Source: Oreohelix idahoensis
Lineage: Eukaryota > Mollusca > Gastropoda > Stylommatophora > Oreohelicidae
Assembly (NCBI GenBank): GCA_024509875.1
Contig: JAMPIV010012275.1
Coordinates: forward strand, 60,420-124,419
Direction of reading: 5' to 3'
DNA length: 64,000 bases
How positions within the stretch are numbered: position 1 is the stretch's first letter; each line of letters opens with the position of its first letter. Under the pieces are notes generated by a model that saw only the letters and a program-made list of their open reading frames with translations, was not told the origin of the DNA and did not search any database. This document shows, piece by piece, positions 31,640 to 45,000 of this stretch. The position numbers and the translations under genes are program-made.

Positions 31640-33457
31640 TCATTCTGTAGGTGTATGAAGAATTTAATCTGTAGTTTTCTTAATTTTAAACATATTTTTA
31701 TGAATTATATGTCATTTTAATGATAAATGAATGTACTGTTGCCTAAAGCTGATAAAAGGAAAGTTTACTTAGTATGGTAGATCTTAATAGTAATGTAAAA
31801 TGATTGACAGACAAAAATCAATTCAAATTTGTTTCCAAATTATCAACTTATGTTCAAATTTCTTGTTTCTATGGTAGGTAATACCTTTCTTAAGGTGATT
31901 ATTATGTAGTATATCCAATAACAAGAAAAACAAGCCCAAGAACACACACACTGACTAATATTTACACTATTAGTAACTTACATTATCACACCTATGCCAC
32001 TTCCCAAAAAATGTCTGAAATTTTTTCCTCATTTTCTCCCTGTAAGTGTTTGGAGAACTTAAGCTGCAGATTTATTAATTTTAAACAGATTTTTATTACT
32101 GATATGTCAATTTGATGATAAATGAATGTACTGTTGCCTAAAGCTGATAAAAGGAAAGTTTACTTAGTATGGTAGATCTTAATAGTAATGTAAAATGATT
32201 GACAGACAAAAATCAATTCAAATTTGTTTCCAAATTATCAACTTATGTTCAAATTTCTTGTTTCTGTGGTAGGTAATACCTTTCTTAAGGTGATTATTAT
32301 GTAGTATATCCAATAACAAGAAAAACAAGCCCAAGAACACACACACTGACTAATATTTACACTATTGGTAACTTACATTATCACACCTATGCCACTTCCC
32401 AAAAAATGTCTGAAATTTTTTCCTCATTTTCTCCCTGTAAGTGTTTGGAGAACATAAGCTGCAGATTTATTAATTTTAAACAGATTTTTATTACTGATAT
32501 GTCAATTTGATGATAAATGAATGTACTGTTGCCTAAAGCTGATAAAAGGAAAGTTTACTTAGTATGGTAGATATTATTAGTAATGTAAAATGATTGACAG
32601 ACAAAAATCAATTCAAATTTGTTTCCAAATTATCAACTTATGTTCAAATTTCTTGTTTCTATGGTAGGTAATACCTTTCTTAAGGTGATTATTATGTAGT
32701 ATATCCAATAACAAGAAAAACAAGCCCAAGAACACACACAGACTAATATTTACACTATTGGTAACTAACATTATCACACCTATGCCACTTCCCAAAAAAT
32801 GTCTGAAATTTTTTCCCCATTTTCTCCCTGTAAGTGTTTGGAGAACTTAAGCTGCAGATTTGTTAATTTTTAACATATTTTTATTACTGATATGTCAATT
32901 TGATGATAAATGAATGTACTGTTGCCTAAAAGCTGATAAAAGGAAAGTTTACTTAATATGGTAGATATTATTAGTAATGTAAAATGATTGACAGACAAAA
33001 TTCAATTCAAATTTGTTTCCAAATTATCAACTTATGTTCAAATTTCTTGTTTCTATGGTAGGTAATACCTTTCTTAAGGTGATTATTATGTAGTATATCA
33101 AATAACAAGAAAAACAAGCCCAAGAACACACACACTGACTAATATTTACACTATTGGTAACTTACATTATCACACCTGTGCCACTTCCCAAAAAATGTCT
33201 GAAATTTTTTCCTCATTTTCTCCCTGTAACTGTTTGGAGAACTTAAGCTGCAGATTTATTAATTTTAAACAGATTTTTATTACTGATATGTCAATTTGAT
33301 GATAAATGAATGTACTGTTGCCTAAAGCTGATAAAAGGAAAGTTTACTTAGTATGGTAGATATTAATAGTAATGTAAAATGATTGACAGACAAAAATCAA
33401 TTCAAATTTGTTTCCAAATTATCAACTTATGTTCAAATTTCTTGTTTCTATGGTAGG
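31640..33457 (+). repeat. 395-bp satellite, segment 1 (about 4.6 copies)
   Basis: The motif GGTAGGTAATACC recurs at 31873, 32268, 32663 and 33057 (period 394-395). The first monomer (31640-31870) is the most diverged, as expected at an array edge. The segment is cut by the LTR element at 33458. Confidence 0.95.
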
Positions 33458-34832
33458 TGATAAGGGTGGATTTGTGCTGAAGTGGTAACTTGCCACCCTT
33501 ATCGACACCTGGTATTAAAGTGTAAGATGTAGGTGTCTTCTCTGATTTAGGATGTTGCTGTGTATGTGGTAGTGGAACAGTTCACAGGGTTATCACACAG
33601 GCAACATGACGTGTAGAGTCATAGAAAGGGTAACTTCGTTGTATAAGTTTCTTCCATTTATTGCACGCCACAAAACAGTCATGATACTTATGACATCAAC
33701 ATAGTTAACGAGTTCAGCAAGATGATATGGCACATTGAAAACAATTTCTGTAGTCAGCAATGATAGCTGTTGTATATATGCGTCATAAGACATCACAGTT
33801 CAATAGATTCAGAAATCATAGAGTGCTAGTTCGTGAAGCTGTATAAATAATAATAATTTCTATAACTTCTGCAACAGTGTCAGCTACAGATCTTCAATGT
33901 TCATAAACAATAATAAATGCTCCCATTCTGATGCTAGCAGATCAGTTGTATACAATAAGTCCGTTCACTGTCTGCACGTGAATAGCATACATGGGCTACA
34001 GGTCAGCTCGACCTTTATAATGTTCCTAAGTCTAACCATCTGACTTGGACGTGATCTCTGATATAACGAATCCTGGAACACAGACAATAGTCTTGTTGGT
34101 CTAGAGCGACCCATATATATTTAACTAGTTCAGGTATAAAGATACCGGTGACTTAATCCTAGTCAAAGTACCTCTCCATTTTGAATCACACAGGCGAGCA
34201 AATAGGCGACAAAATGACGAACCTCTAGATGATAGCATAAAGTTCGATACAAGAGGAATTACCTTATTTCGGAAAATCAACCATGAACATATGCCTCCAG
34301 GCAGGCTGCATAATACTGGGAAATAGTCTAGTTAGCTAACTAACTCACAAGACACTGTATTTCCCTCAGAGAATCACAAGACGCAGTTGCGTCTGCTCGC
34401 TTCTTAAACCATTTCTAAACTGCCCAACTGGGCGGAACACACAGAACGAACTCCCAGCTTTTGACATGCGCAGAACGACAATCTCTGAGTTGCCGTTCAC
34501 AATAAGACGATTCGAAGAACATTCGAGATAAAAGTCTTACACAGTCGCGCCTTTTATGGTCATGAAAAGAAGCGTTAAGAAAGGTTTCAGACATCTACCA
34601 TAGTTGACTGGTACTACCAAATAAGGAGATGTGGTCACGCTTCGTTCAAGAAATTATAGACCGAACGTGTCTCTATACAAGAGAAGGCAACTCCTAAAAA
34701 ATTGTAGTTTCGATAACTCGGATTATGTCCCTTTGACCATAGAAAACATAATACACACTTCAGTCAAAAAAATGATCATACATATGAAAAATGTTTATAC
34801 AAACGAAAAATAATAATGATCCGTGCGTAACA
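33458..34832 (-). repeat. 3' LTR of the nested gypsy element
   Basis: 1375 bp, TGATAAGGG to CGTAACA on the plus strand. Partner of 37688-39064. Frames such as 33593-33796 and 34631-34813 occur identically in both LTRs and are not genes. Confidence 0.94.
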
Positions 34833-34850
34833 TTACCGCACCCTCCCTGG
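34833..34850 (-). other. polypurine tract
   Basis: On the coding (minus) strand AGGGAGGGTGCGG lies directly before the TGTTACG start of the 3' LTR. Confidence 0.75.
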
Positions 34851-35602
34851 AAAAAAAAAATGAAACATTTTTTTTTTTAAATCCTGGAGCCGGAAAAAAT
34901 CTAGGCTCCTAACGCACGTATGATGCGTGGATATATACCTAACAAATTAGCTCAACGCATGGAGCGACACTGAGATCATATCTCAGATCCTTAGAGAAAA
35001 AATTTATCTAAGTATACGCTGATATATTCCAGGAAGGTGCCACCAACACACGCCACAATGATGGCAACAACATAATGACAATCAAATTATTCTCATACCA
35101 ATATATGAAATTAAATATATTATGTGTTATCATACAATGTGTTGCAAATAGCGGTGTAATTTACTAATATACCGCACTATATTATTACATTATATAAAGT
35201 AACAGTAATTAATAAGTAATACATGTGTTGATCTTCGTTGACATAAAACATTCAATAGAAGAAGATGTGGACATCATCCGCTCCCAATGTAGGACAGGAC
35301 TTGATATCCTCAAAGTTCCACAATGGACATAAACTCGCAGACTTCAATGATGTGCTGCGAAAATATCAATAACACAAATCTTAAAGACAACTGGTAAATT
35401 TCTTAATACAATCCTGAAAATAATTTATTTAAATGTGGCCGAGTGATCTTTTGGCCCGTATATCACTAACTAAGCCTTCTTAGATAATTACATGGTACAA
35501 TGTTATAAATTTCCCTCAAAAAAAAAAGTGAGACAAAATCTACTAACATGTCATTATAACATTGGACTGTATATCAGGAAATATATATATATGACAGAAG
35601 AA
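34851..35602 (-). other. 3' non-coding interior of the gypsy element
   Basis: About 750 bp between the pol stop and the polypurine tract, AT-rich, with A and T homopolymers near 34850-34880. No open frame of note. Confidence 0.6.
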
Positions 35603-37738
35603 TCATGTGGAATCGTGTGGACATCTGGACAGAATGTCTGCCATTACATTATCCGAACCACGGATAGCTCGAACCGAGAAATGAAATGGTTGAAGAGCTA
35701 TGGCATAACGAGTGGACCTCGAGCTCTTCAAGTTTTTGCTCTGAATAGCAGTAAGCGCTTTCTGGTCGGTTTCCACAATGAAATGTGCGCCTAGAAGAAA
35801 TCTTTGTAACTTCAGAATAGACCATACCATAGCCAATAACTCACGGTCTAAAACCGAGTAATTCTTTTCTGCAGCGTTTAATTTCCTAGAGATATACATC
35901 ACCGGATGCAAAGTATCAGAATACTCCTGCATTAGTGCTGCCCCAATCCCTGTTGACGAGGCGTCACTTCGAAGAACAAAAGTCTTCTCAATAGTAGGTA
36001 ACTTAAGAATAGGTGGAGATGAAAATAGGGCTTTAACCTGGTCCAATGAGGATTGACATTCTTTAGACCAGCGGATCAGATTAGGCGACCCTTTCTTCAA
36101 TAAAGTAGAAAGCGGTGCCATAATGGAGGACAGATTCGGAATGAATCGTCCGTAGAATTGAATCAAACCTAATAGACTCCTTACTTGTTTCTTCGTCTTA
36201 GGGACCGAAATGTTAAGTATTTTTGAAACATTGTGGTCCTCTGTCTTTAAAAGACCATGACCAACCCGATGACCTAGGAAAGAAATCTCGCTAAATCCTA
36301 TAAAGGCTTTAGAGGGTTTTGCAGTCAAGTTATACTCGCGAAGAGTAGACAGTAATTCGTATAAACCCAAATAATGATCTTCCCAAGAATCACTGAATAG
36401 ACAGATATCATCTAGGTATGCTATGACATCTGTACGATATGCGAGAATTCGCCGCATCATGCGTACGAATGTAGCAGGGGCGTTCATAAGACCAAAAGGC
36501 ATGAAATTCCATTGGAATAAACCCCTAGGTGTAGAAAAAGCTGTAAAAGGTTTGGCACGTTCAGTTAGCGGGACTTGCCAATAACCTTTAGACAAATCTA
36601 GTTTGGTAAAGAATCTAGAATTAGAAAGTTTATTGAGTAGCTCTTCTAATGAAGGCATAGGTTCAGCATCGAACTTCGTAACTTGGTTCAATTTGCGATA
36701 ATCTACGCAAATGCGAATGTTATTATCCTTCTTTCGAACAATAACCATAGACGAAGAGTATGCTGAAGTGGATGGTTCAATGATTTCCAAACGTATCATT
36801 TCATCCAACTCTTTTTCGACTTGAGACTGGAAATGGATAGGTATTGGATATGGTCTGACTCTGATAGGATTATGATCAGTTAGCACAATGTCATGTTCTA
36901 TGACATGTGTGTGTCCCGGGATGTCTGTAAGAACATCCTGAAATGTTTGCAACATCGAAGAAACTTGTCGATGTTCCTCAGCGGAAAGATTTGGAGAAAC
37001 GGTCACGTTTTTCCAAGATTCCGTAGAATAAAGTGGGACCATAGAAAGAGGAAGATTGACATCAGAAAAAGTAGTTTCCTCATCCTGTATAACTGACAGA
37101 GATGAGTACTGACCATGAGTTGCTTGTGAATTGTCCGTAGCCTGGAAAATAGGCTGCAAATAGTCAGGTCTTTCATAAAATTCTGTGAGCATATTTATGT
37201 GGAAAGTTTTATGCTTTCCATCAATATCGACAACATAGTCGACATCAGAAATTTTGGAGACTATTGCATATGGACTTTTCCATGCAATTAGAAGTCTGTT
37301 CTCCCTTGAAGGAAGTAGAACGAGAGCTTTGTCACCTGGACAAAGTTGTCGTAGACATCTATTCTTATTTGCAAACTGCCTTGCCTTTTCTTTAGCAAAT
37401 TCTGAAGACGAAGTTGCTAGTTTGCATGCCTCGATGATCTTTTGCCTAAGAGCAATGACGTACTCATAAGAAGATTGAGTCTCATCGCTAATATTATCGG
37501 CAGTGATTAGATCGTGAAGTAAAGACATAGGGCCGCGCGGTTGCGCGCCAAAGACAAGTTCAAAAGGGGAAAACCCCGTATGTTCATTGGGGACCTCTCT
37601 ATACGCAAAGAGAGCCAGCTCTGGCCACCAAAAATGATATGGTGCGCCAAAATATCCGATGATAGAACCAGCTCTGGCCACCAAAAATGATAAGGGTGGA
37701 TTTGCGCTGAAGTGGTAACTTGCCACCCTTATCGACAC
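35603..37738 (-). CDS. pol: Pol fragment: integrase C-terminus, reverse transcriptase, RNase H
   Basis: One uninterrupted minus-strand frame of 711 codons; the first 17 lie in the LTR, so the visible start is accidental. From about residue 37: LALFAYREVPNEHTGFSPF and ELVFGAQPRGP, the end of an integrase core, then an integrase C-terminus (CPGDKALVLLPS, HINMLTEFYERP). Reverse transcriptase follows: RICVDYRKLNQV, FFTKLDLSKGYWQVPL, MPFGLMNAPATF, and YLDD near residue 440 (about 36408-36419). RNase H comes last (RSDASSTGIGAALMQ, LDRELLAMVWS, VETDQKAL, ADILSRCP). RT and RNase H look intact. Integrase lies 5' of RT, as in the element at 4883-13853, but the two proteins are clearly diverged. Upstream pol and gag were deleted, with the junction in a repeated primer-site sequence. 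Confidence 0.93.
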   Translation of the reverse strand: MSIRVASYHFSANPPLSFLVARAGSIIGYFGAPYHFWWPELALFAYREVPNEHTGFSPFELVFGAQPRGPMSLLHDLITADNISDETQSSYEYVIALRQKIIEACKLATSSSEFAKEKARQFANKNRCLRQLCPGDKALVLLPSRENRLLIAWKSPYAIVSKISDVDYVVDIDGKHKTFHINMLTEFYERPDYLQPIFQATDNSQATHGQYSSLSVIQDEETTFSDVNLPLSMVPLYSTESWKNVTVSPNLSAEEHRQVSSMLQTFQDVLTDIPGHTHVIEHDIVLTDHNPIRVRPYPIPIHFQSQVEKELDEMIRLEIIEPSTSAYSSSMVIVRKKDNNIRICVDYRKLNQVTKFDAEPMPSLEELLNKLSNSRFFTKLDLSKGYWQVPLTERAKPFTAFSTPRGLFQWNFMPFGLMNAPATFVRMMRRILAYRTDVIAYLDDICLFSDSWEDHYLGLYELLSTLREYNLTAKPSKAFIGFSEISFLGHRVGHGLLKTEDHNVSKILNISVPKTKKQVRSLLGLIQFYGRFIPNLSSIMAPLSTLLKKGSPNLIRWSKECQSSLDQVKALFSSPPILKLPTIEKTFVLRSDASSTGIGAALMQEYSDTLHPVMYISRKLNAAEKNYSVLDRELLAMVWSILKLQRFLLGAHFIVETDQKALTAIQSKNLKSSRSTRYAIALQPFHFSVRAIRGSDNVMADILSRCPHDST
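37668..37687 (-). other. candidate primer-binding site
   Basis: On the minus strand TTTTTGGTGGCCAGAGC directly follows the LTR end TTATCA. The same motif repeats at 37635-37614, where it is read as codons HFWWPEL at the deletion junction. Confidence 0.6.
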
Positions 37739-39064
37739 CTGGTATTAAAGTGTAAGATGTAGGTGTCTTCTCTGATTTAGGATGTTGCTGTGTATGTGGT
37801 AGTGGAACAGTTCACAGGGTTATCACACAGGCAACATGACGTGTAGAGTCATAGAAAGGGTAACTTCGTTGTATAAGTTTCTTCCATTTATTGCACGCCA
37901 CAAAACAGTCATGATACTTATGACATCAACATAGTTAACGAGTTCAGCAAGATGATATGGCACATTGAAAACAATTTCTGTAGTCAGCAATGATAGCTGT
38001 TGTATATATGCGTCATAAGACATCACAGTTCAATAGATTCAGAAATCATAGAGTGCTAGTTCGTGAAGCTGTATAAATAATAATAATTTCTATAACTTCT
38101 GCAACAGTGTCAGCTACAGATCTTCAATGTTCATAAACAATAATAAATGCTCCCATTCTGATGCTAGCAGATCAGTTGTATACAATAAATCCGTTCACTG
38201 TCTGCACGTGAATAGCATACATGGGCTACAGGTCAGCTCGACCTTTATAATGTTCCTAAGTCTAACCATCTGACTTGGACGTGATCTCTGATATAACGAA
38301 TCCTGGCACACAGACAATAGTCTTGTTGGTCTAGAGCGACCCATATATATTTAACTAGTTCAGGTATAAAGATACCGGTGACTTAATCCTAGTCAAAGTA
38401 CCTCTCCATTTTGAATCACACAGGCGAGCAAATAGGCGACAAAATGACGAACCTCTAGATGATAGCATAAAGTTCGATACAAGAGGAATTACCTTATTTC
38501 GGAAAATCAACCATGAACATATGCCTCCAGGCAGGCGTGAATAATACTGGGAAATAGTCTAGTTAGCTAACTAACTCACAACGACAATGTATTTCCCTCA
38601 GAGAATCACAAGACGCAGTTGCGTCTGCTCGCTTCTTAAACCATTTCTAAACTGCCCAACTGGGCGGAACACACAGAACGAACTCCCAGCTTTTGACATG
38701 CGCAGAACGACAATCTCTGAGTTGCCGTTCACAATAAGACGATTCGAAGAACATTCGAGATAAAAGTCTTACACAGTCGCGCCTTTTATGGTCATGAAAA
38801 GAAGCGTTAAGAAAGGTTTCAGACATCTACCATAGTTGACTGGTACTACCAAATAAGGAGATGTGGTCACGCTTCGTTCAAGAAATTATAGACCGAACGT
38901 GTCTCTATACAAGAGAAGGCAACTCCTAAAAAATTGTAGTTTCGATAACTCGGATTATGTCCCTTTGACCATAGAAAACATAATACACACTTCAGTCAAA
39001 AAAATGATCATACATATGAAAAATGTTTATACAAACGAAAAATAATAATGATCCGTGCGTAACA
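37688..39064 (-). repeat. 5' LTR of the nested gypsy element
   Basis: 1377 bp, partner of 33458-34832. Differences include GCGCTGAAG for GTGCTGAAG near the inner edge and small changes at about 38535 and 38580. Confidence 0.94.
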
Positions 39065-39069
39065 GTAGG

Positions 39070-42000
39070 TAATACCTTTCTTAAGGTGATTATTATGTAG
39101 TATATCCAATAACAAGAAAAACAAGCCCAAGAACACACACACAGACTAATATTTACACTATTGGTAACTTACATTATCACACCTATGCCACTTCCCAAAA
39201 AATGTCTGAAATTTTTTCCTCATTTTCTCCCTGTAAGTGTTTGGAGAACTTAAGCTGCAGATTTATTAATTTTAAACAGATTTTTATTACTGATATGTCA
39301 ATTTGATGATAAATGAATGTACTGTTGCCTAAAGCTGATAAAAGGAAAGTTTACTTAGTATGGTAGATATTATTAGTAATGTAAAATGATTGACAGACAA
39401 AAATCAATTCAAATTTGTTTCCAAATTATCAACTTATGTTCAAATTTCTTGTTTCTATGGTAGGTAATACCTTTCTTAAGGTGATTATTATGTAGTATAT
39501 CAAACAACAAGAAAAACAAGCCCAAGAACACACACACTGACTAATATTTACACTATTGGTAACTTACATTATCACACCTGTGCCACTTCCCAAAAAATGT
39601 CTGAAATTTTTTCCTCATTTTCTCCCTGTAACTGTTTGGAGAACTTAAGCTGCAGATTTATTAATTTTAAACAGATTTTTATTACTGATATGTCAATTTG
39701 ATGATAAATGAATGTACTGTTGCCTAAAGCTGATAAAAGGAAAGTTTACTTAGTATGGTAGATATTAATAGTAATGTAAAAATGATTGACAGACAAAAAT
39801 CAATTCAAATTTGTTTCCAAATTATCAACTTATGTTCAAATTTCTTGTTTCTATGGTAGGTAATACCTTTCTTAAGGTGATTATTATGTAGTATATCCAA
39901 TAACAAGAAAAACAAGCCCAAGAACACACACACAGACTAATATTTACACTATTGGTAACTTACATTATCACACCTATGCCACTTCCCAAAAAATGTCTGA
40001 AATTTTTTCCTCATTTTCTCCCTGTAAGTGTTTGGAGAACTTAAGCTGCAGATTTATTAATTTTAAACAGATTTTTATTACTGATATGTCAATTTGATGA
40101 TAAATGAATGTACTGTTGCCTAAAGCTGATAAAAGGAAAGTTTACTTAGTATGGTAGATCTTAATAGTAATGTAAATTGATTGACAGACAAAAATCGATT
40201 CAAATTTGTTTCCAAATTATCAACTTATGTTCAAATTTCTTGTTTCTGTGGTAGGTAATACCTTTCTTAAGGTGATTATTATGTAGTATATCCAATAACA
40301 AGAAAAACAAGCCCAAGAACACACACACAGACTAATATTTACATTATTGGTAACTTACATTATCACACCTATGCCACTTCCCAAAAAAATGTCTGAAATT
40401 TTGTCCTCATTTTCTCCCTGTAAGTGTTTGGAGAACTTAAGCTGCAGATTTATTAATTTTAAACAGATTTTTATTACTGATATGTCAATTTGATGATAAA
40501 TGAATGTACTGTTGCCTAAAGCTGATAAAAGGAAAGTTTACTTAGTATGGTAGATATTATTAGTAATGTAAAATGATTGACAGACAAAAATCAATTCAAA
40601 TTTGTTTCCAAATTATCAACTTATGTTCAAATTTTTTGTTTCTATGGTAGGTAATACCTTTCTTAAGGTGATTATTATGTAGTATATCAAATAACAAGAA
40701 AAACAAGCCCAAGAACACACACACTGACTAATATTTACACTATTGGTAACTTACATTATCACACCTGTGCCACTTCCCAAAAAATGTCTGAAATTTTTTC
40801 CTCATTTTCTCCCTGTAACTGTTTGGAGAACTTAAGCTGCAGATTTATTAATTTTAAACAGATTTTTATTACTGATATGTCAATTTGATGATAAATGAAT
40901 GTACTGTAAATGAATGTACTGTTGCCTAAAGCTGATAAAAGGAAAGTTTACTTAGTATGGTAGATATTAATAGTAATGTAAAATGATTGACAGACAAAAA
41001 TCAATTCAAATTTGTTTCCAAATTATCAACTTATGTTCAAATTTCTTGTTTCTATGGTAGGTAATACCTTTCTTAAGGTGATTATTATGTAGTATATCCA
41101 ATAACAAGAAAAACAAGCCCAAGAACACACACACAGACTAATATTTACACTATTGGTAACTTACATTATCACACCTATGCCACTTCCCAAAAAATGTCTG
41201 AAATTTTTTCCTCATTTTCTCCCTGTAAGTGTTTGGAGAACTTAAGCTGCAGATTTATTAATTTTAAACAGATTTTTATTACTGATATGTCAATTTGATG
41301 ATAAATGAATGTACTGTTGCCTAAAGCTGATAAAAGGAAAGTTTACTTAGTATGGTAGATATTATTAGTAATGTAAAATGATTGACAGACAAAAATCAAT
41401 TCAAATTTGTTTCCAAATTATCAACTTATGTTCAAATTTCTTGTTTCTATGGTAGGTAATACCTTTCTTAAGGTGATTATTATGTAGTATATCAAATAAC
41501 AAGAAAAACAAGCCCAAGAACACACACACTGACTAATATTTACACTATTGGTAACTTACATTATCACACCTGTGCCACTTCCCAAAAAATGTCTGAAATT
41601 TTTTCCTCATTTTCTCCCTGTAACTGTTTGGAGAACTTAAGCTGCAGATTTATTAATTTTAAACAGATTTTTATTACTGATATGTCAATTTGATGATAAA
41701 TGAATGTACTGTTGCCTAAAGCTGATAAAAGGAAAGTTTACTTAGTATGGTAGATATTAATAGTAATGTAAAATGATTGACAGACAAAAATCAATTCAAA
41801 TTTGTTTCCAAATTATCAACTTATGTTCAAATTTCTTGTTTCTATGGTAGGTAATACCTTTCTTAAGGTGATTATTATGTAGTATATCCAATAACAAGAA
41901 AAACAAGCCCAAGAACACACACACAGACTAATATTTACACTATTGGTAACTTACATTATCACACCTATGCCACTTCCCAAAAAATGTCTGAAATTTTTTC

Positions 42001-45000
42001 CTCATTTTCTCCCTGTAAGTGTTTGGAGAACTTAAGCTGCAGATTTATTAATTTTAAACAGATTTTTATTACTGATATGTCAATTTGATGATAAATGAAT
42101 GTACTGTTGCCTAAAGCTGATAAAAGGAAAGTTTACTTAGTATGGTAGATATTATTAGTAATGTAAAATGATTGACAGACAAAAATCAATTCAAATTTGT
42201 TTCCAAATTATCAACTTATGTTCAAATTTCTTGTTTCTATGGTAGGTAATACCTTTCTTAAGGTGATTATTATGTAGTATATCAAATAACAAAAAAAACA
42301 AGCCCAAGAACACACACACTGACTAATATTTACACTATTGGTAACTTACATTATCACACCTGTGCCACTTCCCAAAAAATGTCTGAAATTTTTTCCTCAT
42401 TTTCTCCCTGTAACTGTTTGGAGAACTTAAGCTGCAGATTTATTAATTTTAAACAGATTTTTTATTACTGATTTGTCAATTGATGATAAATGAATGTACT
42501 ATTGCCTAAAGCTGATAAAAGGAAAGTTTACTTAGTATGGTAGATATTAATAGTAATGTAAAATGATTGACAGACAAAAATCAATTCAAATTTGTTTCCA
42601 AATTATCAACTTATGTTCAAATTTCTTGTTTCTATGGTAGGTAATACCTTTCTTAAGGTGATTATTATGTAGTATATCCAATAACAAGAAAAACAAGCCC
42701 AAGAACACACACACAGACTAATATTTACACTATTGGTAACTTACATTATCACACCTATGCCACTTCCCAAAAAATGTCTGAAATTTTTTCCTCATTTTCT
42801 CCCTGTAAGTGTTTGGAGAACATAAGCTGCAGATTTATTAATTTTAAACAGATTTTTATTACTGATATGTCAATTTGATGATAAATGAATGTACTGTTGC
42901 CTAAAGCTGATAAAAGGAAAGTTTACTTAGTATGGTAGATCTTAATAGTAATGTAAATGATTGACAGACAAAAATCAATTCAAATTTGTTTCCAAATTAT
43001 CAACTTATGTTCAAATTTCTTGTTTCTATGGTAGGTAATACCTTTCTTAAGGTGATTATTATGTAGTATATCCAATAACAAAAAAAAAACAAGCCCAAGA
43101 ACACACACACTGACTAATATTTACACTATTGGTAACTTACATTATCACATCTATGCCACTTCCTAAAAAATGTCTGAAATTTTGTCCTCATTTTCTCCCT
43201 GTAAGTGTTTGGAGAACTTAAGCTGCAGATTTATTAATTTTTAAACAGATTTTTATTACTGATATGTCAATTTGATGATAAATGAATGTACTGTTGCCTA
43301 AAGCTGATAAAAGGAAAGTTTACTTAGTATGGTAGATATTATTAGTAATGTAAAATGATTGACAGACAAAAATCAATTCAAATTTGTTTCCAAATTATCA
43401 ACTTATGTTCAAATTTCTTGTTTCTATGGTAGGTAATACCTTTCTTAAGGTGATTATTATGTAGTATATCCAATAACAAGAAAAAACAAGCCCAAGAACA
43501 CACACACTGACTAATATTTACACTATTGGTAACTTACATTATCACACCTGTGCCACTTCCCAAAAATGTCTGAAATTTTTTCCTCATTTTCTCCCTGTAA
43601 CTGTTTGGAGAACTTAAGCTGCAGATTTATTAATTTTAAACAGATTTTTATTACTGATATGTCAATTTGATGATAAATGAATTTACTGTTGCCTAAAGTT
43701 GATAAAAGGAAAGTTTACTAAGTATGGTAGATATTAATAATAATGTAAAATGATTGACAGACAAAAATCAATTCAAATTTGTTTCCAAATTATCAACTTA
43801 TGTTCAAATTTCTTGTTTCTATGGTAGGTAATACCTTTCTTAAGGTGATTATTATGTAGTATATCCAATAACAAGAAAAAACAAGCCCAAGAACACACAC
43901 ACAGACTAATATTTACACTATTGGTAACTTACATTATCACACCTATGCCACTTCCCAAAAAATGTCTGAAATTTTTTCCTCATTTTCTCCCTGTAAGTGT
44001 TTGGAGAACTTAAGCTGCAGATTTATTAATTTTAAACAGATTTTTATTACTGATATGTCAATTTGATGATAAATGAATGTACTGTTGCCTAAAGCTGATA
44101 AAAGGAAAGTTTACTTAGTATGGTAGATATTAATAGTAATGTAAAATGATTGACAGACAAAAATCAATTCAAATTTGTTTCCAAATTATCAACTTATGTT
44201 CAAATTTCTTGTTTCTATGGTAGGTAATACCTTTCTTAAGGTGATTATTATGTAGTATATCCAATAACAAGAAAAACAAGCCCAAGAACACACACACAGA
44301 CTAATATTTACACTATTGGTAACTTACATTATCACACCTATGCCACTTCCCAAAAAATGTCTGAAATTTTTTCCTCATTTTCTCCCTGTAAGTGTTTGGA
44401 GAACTTAAGCTGCAGATTTATTAATTTTAAACAGATTTTTATTACTGATATGTCAATTTGATGATAAATGAATGTACTGTTGCCTAAAGCTGATAAAAGG
44501 AAAGTTTACTTAGTATGGTAGATATTATTAGTAATGTAAAATGATTGACAGACAAAAATCAATTCAAATTTGTTTCCAAATTATCAACTTATGTTCAAAT
44601 TTCTTGTTTCTATGGTAGGTAATACCTTTCTTAAGGTGATTATTATGTAGTATATCCAATAACAAGAAAAACAAGCCCAAGAACACACACACTGACTAAT
44701 ATTTACACTATTAGTAACTTACATTATCACACCTATGCCACTTCCCAAAAAATGTCTGAAATTTTTTCCTCATTTTCTCCCTGTAAGTGTTTGGAGAACT
44801 TAAGCTGCAGATTTATTAATTTTAAACAGATTTTTATTACTGATATGTCAATTTGATGATAAATGAATGTACTACTGTTGCCTAAAGCTGATAAAAGGAA
44901 AGTTTACTTAGTATGGTAGATCTAATAGTAATGTAAAATGATTGACAGACAAAAATCAATTCAAATTTGTTTCCAAATTATCAACTTATGTTCAAATTTC

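Larger units (their letters stand above)
33458..39064 (-). mobile_element. Ty3/gypsy retrotransposon with integrase before RT, internally deleted
   Basis: A 5607-bp element, minus orientation, flanked by GTAGG (33453-33457 and 39065-39069); the target is the satellite motif GGTAGGTAATACC. LTRs of about 1376 bp start TGTTACG and end TTATCA on the coding strand. Only 2855 bp of interior remain: integrase C-terminal part, RT and RNase H. Gag, protease and most of integrase are missing. The LTRs differ at only a handful of positions, so the insertion is recent. Confidence 0.94.

Noticed and set aside
32613..32795. Short minus frames in the satellite that resemble MCVFLGLFFLLL
   Set aside because: These are monomer sequence; the same string appears at the start of the 55096-55647 frame only because of the satellite patch.
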